The notes beneath the pieces were generated by a model. The model ran no database searches and was not told the DNA's origin. It saw only the letters and a program-made list of their open reading frames with translations. A stretch of DNA of 64,000 bases, taken from Lutispora thermophila DSM 19022 (lineage in GTDB: Bacteria > Bacillota > Clostridia > Lutisporales > Lutisporaceae). Below, piece after piece: positions 1-8,269 of the stretch. The stretch's first letter is position 1. Every line of letters begins with the position of its first letter. Position numbers and translations under genes: made by a program. The stretch is taken from the NCBI RefSeq assembly GCF_900142105.1, contig NZ_FQZS01000006.1:62001-126000 (forward strand). The letters are read 5' to 3'.

Positions 1-1
1 T

Positions 2-604
2 AGTGACCCAGCTATGCCGTACATTGAATGGGCGGCAGAAAATCAAGTTGTAAAGGGCATAGGAAATAACATGTTTGGCCCTAAGCAGAAGATCAGCCGT
101 CAGGACATGGCTGTAATGATGCAAAACTATGCCAAAGCTACAGGCTATGAACTACCGATTTCTTTAGCAATAGTTACTTTCTCCGATAATGAGAAGATAG
201 CTGACTACGCAAAGAATGCTGTAAAAGCCATTCAGCAGGCTGGCATCATGCAAGGCAAGGATAACAATATGTTCGATCCTCAGGGTGATGCAACTCGTGG
301 AGAGTCTTCAACCATACTGCGTAGATTTATAGAGCTTGTTATCGACAAGGGTGCACCACGAGGCTGGAGCCAGAATACTATAGGCGGATGGCAATACATC
401 GGTGAAAGCGGAAAGCCTGTTACTGGATGGTTCAGGGAAGGAAATGTAAAGTATTACTTTACTTCTAGTGGCAGCATGGTGGCTGGTAAGTGGCTTGAGA
501 TTGAAGGCAAATGGTATTACTTCAATGATGATGGTTCTCTTGCAGTCAGTACCAAAGTAGATGGCTATGAAGTGGATGAAAACGGTGTGAGAAAAACTAA
601 TTAA
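2..604 (+). CDS. SLH-domain / cell-wall-binding-repeat surface protein, 3' end only
   Basis: The reading frame is open from the left edge (codons S-D-P-A before the first ATG at 14), so this is the C-terminal part of a larger gene. Two SLH-type repeats are visible: the end of one (motif GNNMFGPKQKISRQDMAVMM) and a complete one (FSDNEKIADYAKNAV to FDPQGDATRGESSTILRRF). SLH domains attach exported proteins to pyruvylated secondary wall polymers. They are followed by two aromatic/Gly cell-wall-binding repeats of the choline-binding type (GGWQYIGESGKPVTGWF; GKWYYFNDDGSLA). The protein is therefore probably extracellular and wall-bound; its catalytic or ligand-binding part lies outside the window. 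A terminator follows at 694. Confidence 0.85.
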   Translation, partial: SDPAMPYIEWAAENQVVKGIGNNMFGPKQKISRQDMAVMMQNYAKATGYELPISLAIVTFSDNEKIADYAKNAVKAIQQAGIMQGKDNNMFDPQGDATRGESSTILRRFIELVIDKGAPRGWSQNTIGGWQYIGESGKPVTGWFREGNVKYYFTSSGSMVAGKWLEIEGKWYYFNDDGSLAVSTKVDGYEVDENGVRKTN

Positions 605-693
605 TTCAAATATTAATCAGTGCTATATTTGAACTAAGGTATGCAGAACTAAATCTGTACATTAAATAACCATCAAAACATCATCATATTTAA

Positions 694-735
694 CCCTTGA
701 TATGTCTCTTAGAATACGTATCAAGGGCTTTTTTT
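694..735 (+). terminator. Rho-independent terminator after the SLH protein
   Basis: A 9-bp stem, CCCTTGATA (694-702) with TATCAAGGG (719-727), is followed by a run of seven T residues. The stretch 605-908 has no convincing gene: it holds this terminator, the opposing terminator at 862-887, and a startless open stretch (782-890) that may be a gene remnant. Confidence 0.85.
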
Positions 736-861
736 ACTAAAAATCTGAGTTTAAATCAGAGGAAGCCAAGTTGTTAGGTAGATATCTCCTAGGATTGATG
801 AGGAAGAATTGAAAAGTGAAATAAATAATTTTCGAAAGTATGGGTATAAAAGGATAAAAAT

Positions 862-887
862 AAAGCAAAAGGGTAGCCTTTTGCTTT
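862..887 (-). terminator. Terminator of the chemoreceptor gene
   Basis: A perfect 11-bp stem, AAAGCAAAAGG with CCTTTTGCTTT, has a 4-nt loop. On the minus strand it is followed by a T-rich stretch. It lies just past the stop of the minus-strand chemoreceptor. Confidence 0.8.
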
Positions 888-908
888 ATTAAAATGGTTA
901 TGGTAATT

Positions 909-1898
909 CTATTTTTGATTAACTCTTAAGAGATCTTCTCCCTGGTACTTGCATAATTTCAATAATTCCTGACTTAAGTTTTTCAACTGCAATGTAGATT
1001 GTGAAATTATATCAATAAATTCGTTCTGTGCAGAAATGGTTGAAACAATTTCTTCCGTAGTTGCTGTGTTTTCTTCTGTAACGCTTACTGCCATTTCAAT
1101 CTTCTCACTGAGCTTTTGTAATCCTTCAGTAGTTTGCCCTATGGTATCCATGTTATTTTTTAGCTGCATACTGATCATAGCAAAGGATTCTTTCATAGCA
1201 GTAAAGGACTGGGTAATTTCTTGCAGAAGAAGTTTTCCATCTTCGACAGCCTGCTTTCCTTCATGAGATTTCTCCTGTGCAGCCTTTGATTTTTCGAATA
1301 TTCCATGTGTAACATCCTTAATAAGGGAAGCTATCTCACTGCTTTGTTGAGCTAGCTTACGAACTTCTTCAGCCACAACAGCAAAACCTTTTCCCTGTTC
1401 ACCTGCTCTGGCTGCTTCAATGGCTGCATTTAAGGCTAGCAAATTGGTCTGACCGGCAATATCTTCTATGCTGAGCAACAATGAATTTACCTTCTGAATA
1501 TTTTCTTGCAATTCATCTACAGTTGATGTTGTGGTTTGGACTGAGTCGTTTAAAGTGTTCATATACATAGCAACCTGATTAACTTTATTCCAGTTTTCTT
1601 GCATTTCTTGGTTCATTTGCTGGGACTCAGTTGCCACCTCTTGTGATACTTCAGCGGTTTTTTCCATATTCTCTAAGGAATGCTGAACCACATTATTTAT
1701 ATGGACTATATTCTCTGCCTCGCTGCTTTTGGCTATGGCCATTTGTTCTACTGACTCCAAGATTGATTGACTATCTTTATTGATTTTCTCCATATTTATT
1801 TTTACATCTTCCGTGTTGTTATTTAGTTTTAATGCACTATTATCTATTGATTGAAGCAAGGTTGTTAATTGTTGAACAAGCTTTTGTGCCTCCTGTTC
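909..1898 (-). pseudogene. Methyl-accepting chemotaxis protein, C-terminal signalling part (frameshifted gene)
   Basis: This frame encodes a cytoplasmic chemoreceptor signalling domain: a long coiled coil with the conserved hairpin tip [19 protein letters not shown] and the following [16 protein letters not shown], the contact site for CheA/CheW. There is no membrane segment. The frame stays open upstream of the apparent TTG start at 1859 until about 1898. There a one-base shift joins it smoothly to the membrane domain encoded at 1865-2416 (one frame reads SKNRRHK, the other [18 protein letters not shown]). The intact protein would be about 500 residues. Either the receptor is inactivated in this strain or one base is missing from the sequence. 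If a TTG start is used, a soluble signalling fragment could still be made. Confidence 0.8.
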
Positions 1899-2416
1899 TT
1901 ACTTGTAGCATTCAGGATGAGCTTATTGCCTGCATCGGATAAAAAGTATAAAGCAGCTAAGGTACCGCAAATTACGGAATAAACTGTAAGGAACAAAGGT
2001 ATATTATGTTCAGCACCTAAAAAGTTGGTAGGTCTTAAAAAATATAATGCAAAGATATAAATATTAATGAATGCACCAAAAATCATTATCAATTGCTTAT
2101 TAAAATAAAGTGCGATCATTATAGTTGTAAAGAATAAGATATAATGCTTGTTTAAAGCAAAATTATCAATAATAAATAATGAAGAAATAGCGGTGGCAGG
2201 AAGCAATGCAAACAACAGACCCTTTACCTTATCTGATATAGGAATAAAAAAGTTTAGTATTGCAAGTGCTGCAACCACTAAACCAAACATGATATAAGTT
2301 TTGCTGGCAAGAAATCCTCGCAGATATATAAGAGGAGTCAAAATTAAAGTAATAAGAAAGAAGGTCAAAAATAAATTAACTTTGTGAACTTTTTTACAAT
2401 ATGTATGGTAACTCAT
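1865..2416 (-). pseudogene. Chemoreceptor N-terminal membrane domain (frameshifted gene)
   Basis: About 183 residues with roughly six hydrophobic segments and no clear extracellular sensor domain, ending in a short tail ([12 protein letters not shown]) that is the out-of-frame reading of the linker to the signalling domain. The start is taken at the ATG at 2416 (MSYHTYCKKVHKV), which has a G-rich ribosome site (TTTGGGGG) just upstream; the frame can be extended to 2485 without such a site. This is the first half of the gene whose second half is 909-1898. A membrane-embedded sensor without a periplasmic loop suggests sensing inside the membrane or of energy state, but that is inference. Confidence 0.75.
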
Positions 2417-2485
2417 TATATACCCCCAAATAAAAGCTAATTTTAAACATATTTTTACATGCTTTAATTCTATAATATTATACAT

Positions 2486-3088
2486 TTCAGCTTAAAGTAT
2501 AGTTTTGATTAAATCTTTCCTAGTTTACTAGGCATAAAGACCTCTTGAATTCTCATCCGTCCGTAAACTTTCTTGAAATATCATGCAACAATTGCTTATA
2601 AATTTGTATATCTATGGTGAAACGATCACAATTCAGTAACAATATTTTTATATTTTCAAGAAGAAAATTGTAATATATTTAACAATATCAGGATTAATAT
2701 TGTAATAAAACCAAAAGAGAAAAATGGTTCATAAAAAATAATTCATATATTTTTTATAATAAATAACTCAAAACACAATGAAAGGTGATAATTGTTTTCG
2801 ATTAATTTATGAGTTTGCCTTTTCAATGTTCATTGAAACAGAGATAAGCAGTGCCTATATTTCACGTATTATTACGTCATATATTATTACTATTTTAGTT
2901 ACGCAAAGTAGATAAATATGAGAAAGTATTTATTATAATTAACTGCTATTATTGCAGCTTTTGTTTTATATTGACAATTTGAACAATAGACCAGGTTATG
3001 AAGGCAGAAATTTTGATAGAAACATTTGAAGCCAAAATAGATATCATAGATCGTTGTAGCAATTTATTCCTAAATAAATATAAAAGCA
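2486..3088. other. AT-rich intergenic region without a supported gene
   Basis: Very AT-rich DNA between the chemoreceptor and the Fur-box promoter. It has a short perfect inverted repeat (TTTCAATG TT CATTGAAA, 2821-2838) without a T tail, and a 37-codon open frame at 2998-3111 with no clear ribosome site. No homology that I recognise. Confidence 0.5.
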
Positions 3089-3144
3089 TTTACAGTGCCG
3101 TGAAGATATGGTAATATTTATATATGAAAATGATAATCATTATC
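3089..3144 (+). promoter_or_regulatory. Sigma-A promoter overlapped by a Fur box
   Basis: The -35 is TTTACA (3089-3094), the spacer is 17 bp, and the -10 is TAATAT (3112-3117), which puts the start point near 3124. Directly on it lies GAAAATGATAATCATTATC (3126-3144), which differs from the classical 19-bp Fur box GATAATGATAATCATTATC at one position. Iron-dependent repression of the DUF3793 gene is the obvious reading. Confidence 0.85.
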
Positions 3145-3185
3145 AATTACATAAAACATATGACAGTAAGATGGAGGGGGAGAAA

Positions 3186-3782
3186 ATGGTTGACCAAAAG
3201 TACAGATGTGTGTTTCGGGACAAAACTGACGATAAGTTCTTGAGTCAGATAGTTGAGACATTAGGACCTGTTCTATTAGGCTCAAAGCCAGCTGAGTTAA
3301 TTAGTCTGCCAAAACATGATTCTCAGTGGGCAAGTAAGCTTAGCAAAATAGAAAGTCATATAGGGAAATGCAAAAAGATACGATATAAAATATTTAATTA
3401 TAGAGATACCAGTATAAAAGTATTATTTTATAACCCCAAAACTTTAGATGATTGTTTAAGGGATAAAAGAAATAGAAGATTTCTAGAGGAACTTGGATAT
3501 CCAAAGGATTATAATCTAAACGACTATCTATTGTGTTTGATAGAGAAGATGGAGACTGGTTATATTCCAGATGAAATAGGAGTATTTTTAGGTTATCCTT
3601 TAAAAGATATTATAGGATTTATGGGACACCCCTCTCTAAAGTTAACAAAGGTAAATGGTTGGAGGGTCTATGGAAATCCCAAATTATCGGATATTAAATT
3701 CAGAGAGTTTTTAGACGCTAGAAATGAAGTTAGAGCATTATTACAAAATTTTACACCAGAGAAAGTATTGGTTTATATTTAA
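3186..3782 (+). CDS. DUF3793 family protein, probably Fur-regulated
   Basis: A soluble protein of about 198 residues matching the DUF3793 family of anaerobic Firmicutes. The typical core is visible: VLLGSKPAELISL near the N-terminus, a central KxKIRYKIFNYRDTSIKVLFYN block, and the C-terminal signature EIGVFLGYPLKDIIGFMGH. The molecular role is unknown. I place the start at the ATG at 3186 because GGAGGGGGAG precedes it by a few bases; the longer frame from 3108 would begin inside the promoter and run through the Fur box. The near-consensus Fur box over the start point links it to iron supply. It is monocistronic, ending at the terminator near 3903. Confidence 0.85.
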   Translation: MVDQKYRCVFRDKTDDKFLSQIVETLGPVLLGSKPAELISLPKHDSQWASKLSKIESHIGKCKKIRYKIFNYRDTSIKVLFYNPKTLDDCLRDKRNRRFLEELGYPKDYNLNDYLLCLIEKMETGYIPDEIGVFLGYPLKDIIGFMGHPSLKLTKVNGWRVYGNPKLSDIKFREFLDARNEVRALLQNFTPEKVLVYI

Positions 3783-3902
3783 TTTTTAATTTACAAACAG
3801 ATATACTGTAAAGTAATTTATTTGATATGTTTTTTTCATGTTCAAGAGCAAAGGTAGGAAAGTTTTTGCCAAATGTATTTTCAATTAAATCAATGTGTAA
3901 AC

Positions 3903-3960
3903 AAGCTAGGCCATTGAATCATGAATGTTTTGCTTATGACCTCACTGCCTAGCTTTTTAT
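3903..3960 (+). terminator. Terminator after the DUF3793 gene
   Basis: A 9-bp stem, AAGCTAGGC (3903-3911) with GCCTAGCTT (3947-3955), has a long loop and a T run. The rest of 3783-4160 is AT-rich and shows no gene; a TATAAT-like -10 lies near 4060. Confidence 0.7.
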
Positions 3961-4160
3961 AATTGTTATTCTCTTGGTAATATCTATTTTACTTACTCTG
4001 AAGCACAAAAAGAAAATTATATATACAATTATAACAAGTTAATTTATATGAGAATTATAGTATAATTTATGTGAGGCTTTTCGATGGATAATAGAAGTAG
4101 TCATCATAGTAGAAAAAATAGGTTCCAAAATAGTAAATTTGTATTTGCGAAGGTGATACT

Positions 4161-4811
4161 ATGCTTGAAAAAATGGGAGAGTTCTTTGATAACCGACTGG
4201 ACATCTACGATGAACATCAGTTGAACTGTATAGATTCGGCACGTGAATTTTATAAGTATACCGCTGAGTGCCTTCCCCTTCGCCCGGGGTGTCGGATTAT
4301 TGATCTTGGCTGTGGAACTGGCTTGGAATTAGAGTGGTATTTTCAGATTAATCCATCTGCAAAGGTCACTGGAATTGATTTGGCCCCTGGTATGCTTAAC
4401 AGATTGAAAGAAAAGTTTTATGATAAGGAATTGACTCTGATTCTAGGTTCATATTTTGATGTACCATTTGGAACCTGCCAATTTGATGGGGCCGTATCTG
4501 TGGAATCGTTGCACCATTTCACTGCGACGGAAAAGATGTCACTATATGAAAAACTGCGAAAATCTCTAAAGACTAAAGGATATTTTATTCTTACGGATTA
4601 CTTCTCTTTATCTAATGAAGAAGAAGCATTTCACAGAAAGGAACTGCTTCGCCTTAAAGAAGAACAAGGTATTGAAGACAATGAGTTCTATCATTATGAC
4701 ACTCCCCTTAGTGTAGATCATGAAATCGAATGCCTTTTGTCTGCAGGTTTCTCTTCCGTTGAAATATTAAATCGCTGGGGAGCGACACACACTATCAAAG
4801 CTGTCAGATAA
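4161..4811 (+). CDS. Class I SAM-dependent methyltransferase
   Basis: 216 residues with the Rossmann-type methyltransferase fold. Motif I is IIDLGCGTGLE (about residues 45-55), the acidic residue at the end of strand 2 is in VTGIDLAPGML, and motif IV-like DGAVSVESLHHF is followed by KGYFILTDYF. The start ATG has AAGGTGAT at proper spacing. The substrate cannot be told from sequence; the family covers small molecules and ubiquinone/menaquinone-like methylations. The neighbours (APH-like kinase, AraC/Rob regulator, RibD-like reductase) look like a loose cluster of detoxification or modification genes rather than one operon. Confidence 0.85.
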   Translation: MLEKMGEFFDNRLDIYDEHQLNCIDSAREFYKYTAECLPLRPGCRIIDLGCGTGLELEWYFQINPSAKVTGIDLAPGMLNRLKEKFYDKELTLILGSYFDVPFGTCQFDGAVSVESLHHFTATEKMSLYEKLRKSLKTKGYFILTDYFSLSNEEEAFHRKELLRLKEEQGIEDNEFYHYDTPLSVDHEIECLLSAGFSSVEILNRWGATHTIKAVR

Positions 4812-4919
4812 GTTCCAGTTTGATTTCTTAACTAAAACATGAAGAAGCCTACATAGATGAAACTATATATTAGATGTCAAGAAATTGATTTAATATGAAA
4901 GAAGCATGGAGTAAAGAAA

Positions 4920-5627
4920 ATGATGAAACTAATAGCTAAAGGAAATACGGCTGAAGTATTCGAATATTGTGAGGACAAGGTATGCAAACTTTTTTATCCA
5001 GGGTATCCTTTGGAAAGTGTTAATGTTGAATTTAATAATGCAAAGCTTTTGAATAACATGAAAATTTCGGTACCAATGTGCTATGGGCAGATATACATAG
5101 ATAACAGGCATGGATTAATATACGAAAAGGTCAAGGGAAGGAACTTGATTGACTATTTTACGGATCCTTCTAGTTATAACATGGTGATCTTGACCTTGGT
5201 GAATACTCACAAAGAAATACTTGAGCATGAATGCAGCAGCCTTCAATCATACAAGGACTTTATCAGAAGTATAATCAAGGACAGAGATATGGTTATTCTG
5301 AAAGCTCTTGATGACTTACCGGACGGTAATGCCTTGTGCCATGGAGACTTCCATCCAGGCAACATTATGATTAACAATGATGGAGGCATTAAAATTATAG
5401 ATTTTATGAATATTTGTCGTGGGCCTAAGGAATATGATATAGCTCGTACCTATTATTTAGTAGGCTATTCTAGCCTTCCAGATGATATGGATAATATTGA
5501 TGCAATACAGGCTATAAGACGGACATTAGCTGAGGATTATCTTGGCAAAATGGCTATAGGTAAAGAGGATATCACTCCTTTCTTATCTATAATAGAAAGA
5601 TGTCATTTCTATGAGATGTCTCCTTAG
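4920..5627 (+). CDS. Aminoglycoside-phosphotransferase-like kinase family protein
   Basis: 235 residues of the APH/choline-kinase superfamily. Visible are an N-terminal nucleotide-binding beta lobe (LIAKGNTAEVFEY, then VCKLFYP), the hinge region (GLIYEKVKGRNLID), the catalytic loop LCHGDFHPGNIMIN and the metal-binding Asp in IKIIDFMNICRGP. These residues are all present, so it should be an active small-molecule kinase. The substrate is unknown; many relatives are not antibiotic-resistance enzymes but putative sugar or metabolite kinases. The C-terminus (CHFYEMSP) is short compared with many homologues. GGAG lies upstream of the ATG-ATG start. Confidence 0.8.
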   Translation: MMKLIAKGNTAEVFEYCEDKVCKLFYPGYPLESVNVEFNNAKLLNNMKISVPMCYGQIYIDNRHGLIYEKVKGRNLIDYFTDPSSYNMVILTLVNTHKEILEHECSSLQSYKDFIRSIIKDRDMVILKALDDLPDGNALCHGDFHPGNIMINNDGGIKIIDFMNICRGPKEYDIARTYYLVGYSSLPDDMDNIDAIQAIRRTLAEDYLGKMAIGKEDITPFLSIIERCHFYEMSP

Positions 5628-5762
5628 ACATACAGTTGATAAAAGAATACCAATTATATAAACTGGCCTTTATAATGGTACTTGCAGTAAATGGCATTAT
5701 AAGTCGGGTATTGCTCTCAGGTTAAAGTTATAATGAAACCACAGCTGAAAGGAGATTATAGT

Positions 5763-6599
5763 ATGATTGGATGGATAGAAGGCATTCAGAATGCAATTGA
5801 ATATATTGAGGAGAATCTTACGGAGGAACTGAATATCAAGGATATTGCTGAAAAAGCATGCGTTTCAGCATTTCATTTTCAAAGAATTTTCAATGTACTG
5901 TGCGGTTTCACAGTAGGAGAGTATATCAGGTGCCGTAGGCTTAGTATAGCAGCAGAAGAACTTTCCAAATCTGATGTTAAGGTAATTGATGTTGCTATAA
6001 AATATGGTTATGATTCTCCTGACAGCTTTACCCGTGCGTTCACCAAATTTCATGGTGTTTCTCCTTCAGCAGCTAAATTAAAGGGTGCAAAGCTAAAATC
6101 CTTAGCACCGATAAGAATTAAATTAACATTGGAGGGTGGTACAATGCTAGAGTATAAGATCGTAGAAAAGGCCCAGTTTACTGTTATGGGTAAAATAAGA
6201 AACTTCAACATTGATACTTCTTACGATGAAATTCCAAAGTTCTGGCAGGAGCATAATGAGAACGAAGATAGGATTGTATGCGGAATGTACGGAATCTGTA
6301 TGGATAGTGATGGAATAAGAATGGATTATATGATAGCAGACAACTATTTGCCATGGAATGAGATTCCTGATGGCTATGAAACCAGGGTGTTTCCTGCAGG
6401 AACATGGGCAGTATTCCCATGTAGAGGAGAATTACCAAAATCATTGCAAGATATCAATACAAAAATTTGGAGTGAATGGTTGCCAAGTTGTAAAGAATAT
6501 AAGCTTGCAGGAAACTATAACATTGAAATGTATACTCCACCCTGTGATAATCCCGATGACTATTATTGTGAAATTTGGATACCTGTAGAAAGAGTTTAG
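5763..6599 (+). CDS. AraC/Rob-type regulator with GyrI-like effector domain
   Basis: 278 residues. The N-terminal third is a double helix-turn-helix AraC DNA-binding domain (IKDIAEKACVSAFHFQRIF and VAIKYGYDSPDSFTRAFTKF). The C-terminal half (from about residue 120, MLEYKIVEKAQFTVMG) is a GyrI-like/effector-binding domain ending in YCEIWIPVERV, which in this family binds bulky hydrophobic or cationic compounds. Such Rob/SoxS-like regulators often activate efflux or detoxification genes. The start is at 5763 because AAAGGAG precedes it; an upstream in-frame ATG at 5733 has no ribosome site. It could control the reductase gene just downstream or itself. Confidence 0.9.
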   Translation: MIGWIEGIQNAIEYIEENLTEELNIKDIAEKACVSAFHFQRIFNVLCGFTVGEYIRCRRLSIAAEELSKSDVKVIDVAIKYGYDSPDSFTRAFTKFHGVSPSAAKLKGAKLKSLAPIRIKLTLEGGTMLEYKIVEKAQFTVMGKIRNFNIDTSYDEIPKFWQEHNENEDRIVCGMYGICMDSDGIRMDYMIADNYLPWNEIPDGYETRVFPAGTWAVFPCRGELPKSLQDINTKIWSEWLPSCKEYKLAGNYNIEMYTPPCDNPDDYYCEIWIPVERV

Positions 6600-6668
6600 A
6601 AAGCTGTTTACTGATATAAAAGCTTAATGGTTTGAAGCATTTCATCATGATTATGGGAAAGGGATAAA

Positions 6669-7361
6669 ATGGAGATGAAAAGACCGACTACTACTTTGTT
6701 TATGCTTATGTCTGTGGATGGAAAAATATCAAGTGGAGCAAATGATGTACTTGATGCAGATAAAGACTGGCCTACAATTCCAGGAGTAAAAGAAGGAGTT
6801 TATCAATATTACGAAATAGAAAAAACAACAGATTTGTGGTCTCTAAACACCGGGCGTGTTATGGAGAAAATAGGGGTTAACCATAAAACTGATGTACAAA
6901 AGAAGATTTCATGCAATTTTGTAATTATAGATAATAAACCTCACTTGACACAAAATGGGATAGACTATATATGTAAATGGGTAAATTCCCTCTATATAGT
7001 AACACATAATACCGAACATCCTGCTATAAATATGCAGAGAGATAATCTTAAATTAATAAAGCAAGATAGGTTTGATTTGACAGGGCTTTTGGAAATATTG
7101 AAAGAAAAGTATCAGGTTGAGCGGCTTACGATACAATCGGGAGGAACGATGAATTGTGAGTTTTTACGAAAAAAACTCTTTGATTATGTAGATATTGTAA
7201 TTGCACCTCTTCTAGTTGGGGGAAAAGATACTCCTACATTAATAGACGGGGAGGCAATCAACACTCATGACCAACTTAATAAACTTGGAGTTTTAAAGCT
7301 GAAAGACTTAAAAATTCTTGAAAATTCATATGTTAGATTGACCTATCAGGTAATAGGTTGA
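6669..7361 (+). CDS. RibD C-terminal-like / dihydrofolate-reductase-fold reductase
   Basis: 230 residues with the RibD C-terminal (dihydrofolate-reductase fold) domain: TTLFMLMSVDGKISSG at the N-terminus, SLNTGRVMEK, the strand YQVERLTIQSGGTMNCEFLR, then DYVDIVIAPLLVGGKDTPTL, the usual substrate/NADPH-site elements. The family includes the riboflavin-pathway reductase, but here there is no deaminase domain and no rib gene nearby, so it is likely a stand-alone NADPH-dependent reductase of unknown substrate. It follows the AraC/Rob gene by about 70 bp on the same strand. Confidence 0.85.
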   Translation: MEMKRPTTTLFMLMSVDGKISSGANDVLDADKDWPTIPGVKEGVYQYYEIEKTTDLWSLNTGRVMEKIGVNHKTDVQKKISCNFVIIDNKPHLTQNGIDYICKWVNSLYIVTHNTEHPAINMQRDNLKLIKQDRFDLTGLLEILKEKYQVERLTIQSGGTMNCEFLRKKLFDYVDIVIAPLLVGGKDTPTLIDGEAINTHDQLNKLGVLKLKDLKILENSYVRLTYQVIG

Positions 7362-7371
7362 TAAAGTATAT

Positions 7372-7404
7372 GGGATTGCAAGCTGGAGTTTGGCGTGCAA
7401 TCCC
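7372..7404. terminator. Hairpin between convergent genes
   Basis: GGGATTGCA (7372-7380) pairs with TGCAATCCC (7396-7404). It lies between the convergent reductase and ABC genes. Neither side has a strong T run, so it is a weak bidirectional terminator candidate. Confidence 0.5.
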
Positions 7405-7466
7405 TGATTGTAATTTGAGGAATGCATAACACTAAACGATATAATAACAAGAGATTTCTAACTTGA

Positions 7467-8249
7467 TTATGCCTGGTGCTGCTCATGGCCATAAAACATG
7501 CCAGAGGACATTGGAGGAGAGTAGATATTAGATGATTGAAGATAAGATGCGCCCGATTCATTGTCAATAATTAGCCCATCTTGTATTATGATAATCCTGT
7601 TACTGCTTTTTGCAGCTTCTGGAGAATGGGTTACCATGATGATGGTTTGACCATATTCATGGTTTATGGTCTTTAGCAGGTTAATAATCTCTAAGCCGGT
7701 TTTGCTGTCAAGATTTCCGGTTGGTTCATCTGCAAAAAGGATTTGTGGGTTGGTGATTAAAGCGCGTGCAATAGCTACTCGTTGTTGTTGTCCTCCAGAT
7801 AATTGTCTAGGCGTATGTTTTCTCCTGTTTAAAAGCCCGACCATTTGTAAAATATGATCCAGTTGCTTCCTATAATCCCGGATCTTCTTTCCATCCAGTA
7901 AAAGGGGAAGCATTATATTTTCTTCAACATTAAGGTTAGGTATTAGGTTATAAAATTGGAATACAAATCCAACCTGCTGTCTTCTCATACGGCTCATTTT
8001 CTCATCCTGAAAGTGAGAAATGTCAGTTCCGTTTATATAGACGGAGCCACTTGTAGGCGAATCAAGCCCGCTTAAAATATATAGCAATGTACTTTTGCCG
8101 GAACCAGATGGTCCCATAATCGAGATAAATTCTCCCTGCATGATTTTAAGGGAGATTCCCTGTAATACTTTTGTATTAGTTTCGCCTGAAGGAAAATATT
8201 TAACGATGTTTTTACCTTCTATTGCAACTTGTGAGTTTAATGTTTTCAT
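7467..8249 (-). CDS. ABC transporter ATP-binding protein (MacB/LolD type)
   Basis: 260 residues, a complete ABC ATPase: Walker A GPSGSGKST, Q-loop FVFQFYNLIP, signature LSGGQQQRVA, Walker B ILFADEPTGNLDS and the switch His in IIMVTHSPEAA. This belongs to the MacB/LolD/BceA class that pairs with FtsX-type permeases and acts by mechanotransmission rather than by classical transport. Its partner is the permease gene just upstream on the same strand (gap about 20 bp). AGGAGG precedes the ATG. The C-terminal tail of about 25 residues after the ATPase core is not typical and may be strain-specific. Confidence 0.93.
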   Translation of the reverse strand: MKTLNSQVAIEGKNIVKYFPSGETNTKVLQGISLKIMQGEFISIMGPSGSGKSTLLYILSGLDSPTSGSVYINGTDISHFQDEKMSRMRRQQVGFVFQFYNLIPNLNVEENIMLPLLLDGKKIRDYRKQLDHILQMVGLLNRRKHTPRQLSGGQQQRVAIARALITNPQILFADEPTGNLDSKTGLEIINLLKTINHEYGQTIIMVTHSPEAAKSSNRIIIIQDGLIIDNESGASYLQSSNIYSPPMSSGMFYGHEQHQA

Positions 8250-8269
8250 AATTCTGATCCTCCTATTTG

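Noticed and set aside
782-890. Startless 35-codon open stretch after the SLH gene
   Set aside because: No start codon, overlaps the opposite-strand terminator, and no family recognised.
2998-3111. 37-codon frame upstream of the Fur-box promoter
   Set aside because: No convincing ribosome site and no recognisable motif; it overlaps the promoter.
3108-3185. Longer N-terminus for the DUF3793 protein
   Set aside because: It would start inside the -10 element and translate through the Fur box; the ATG at 3186 has a strong ribosome site.
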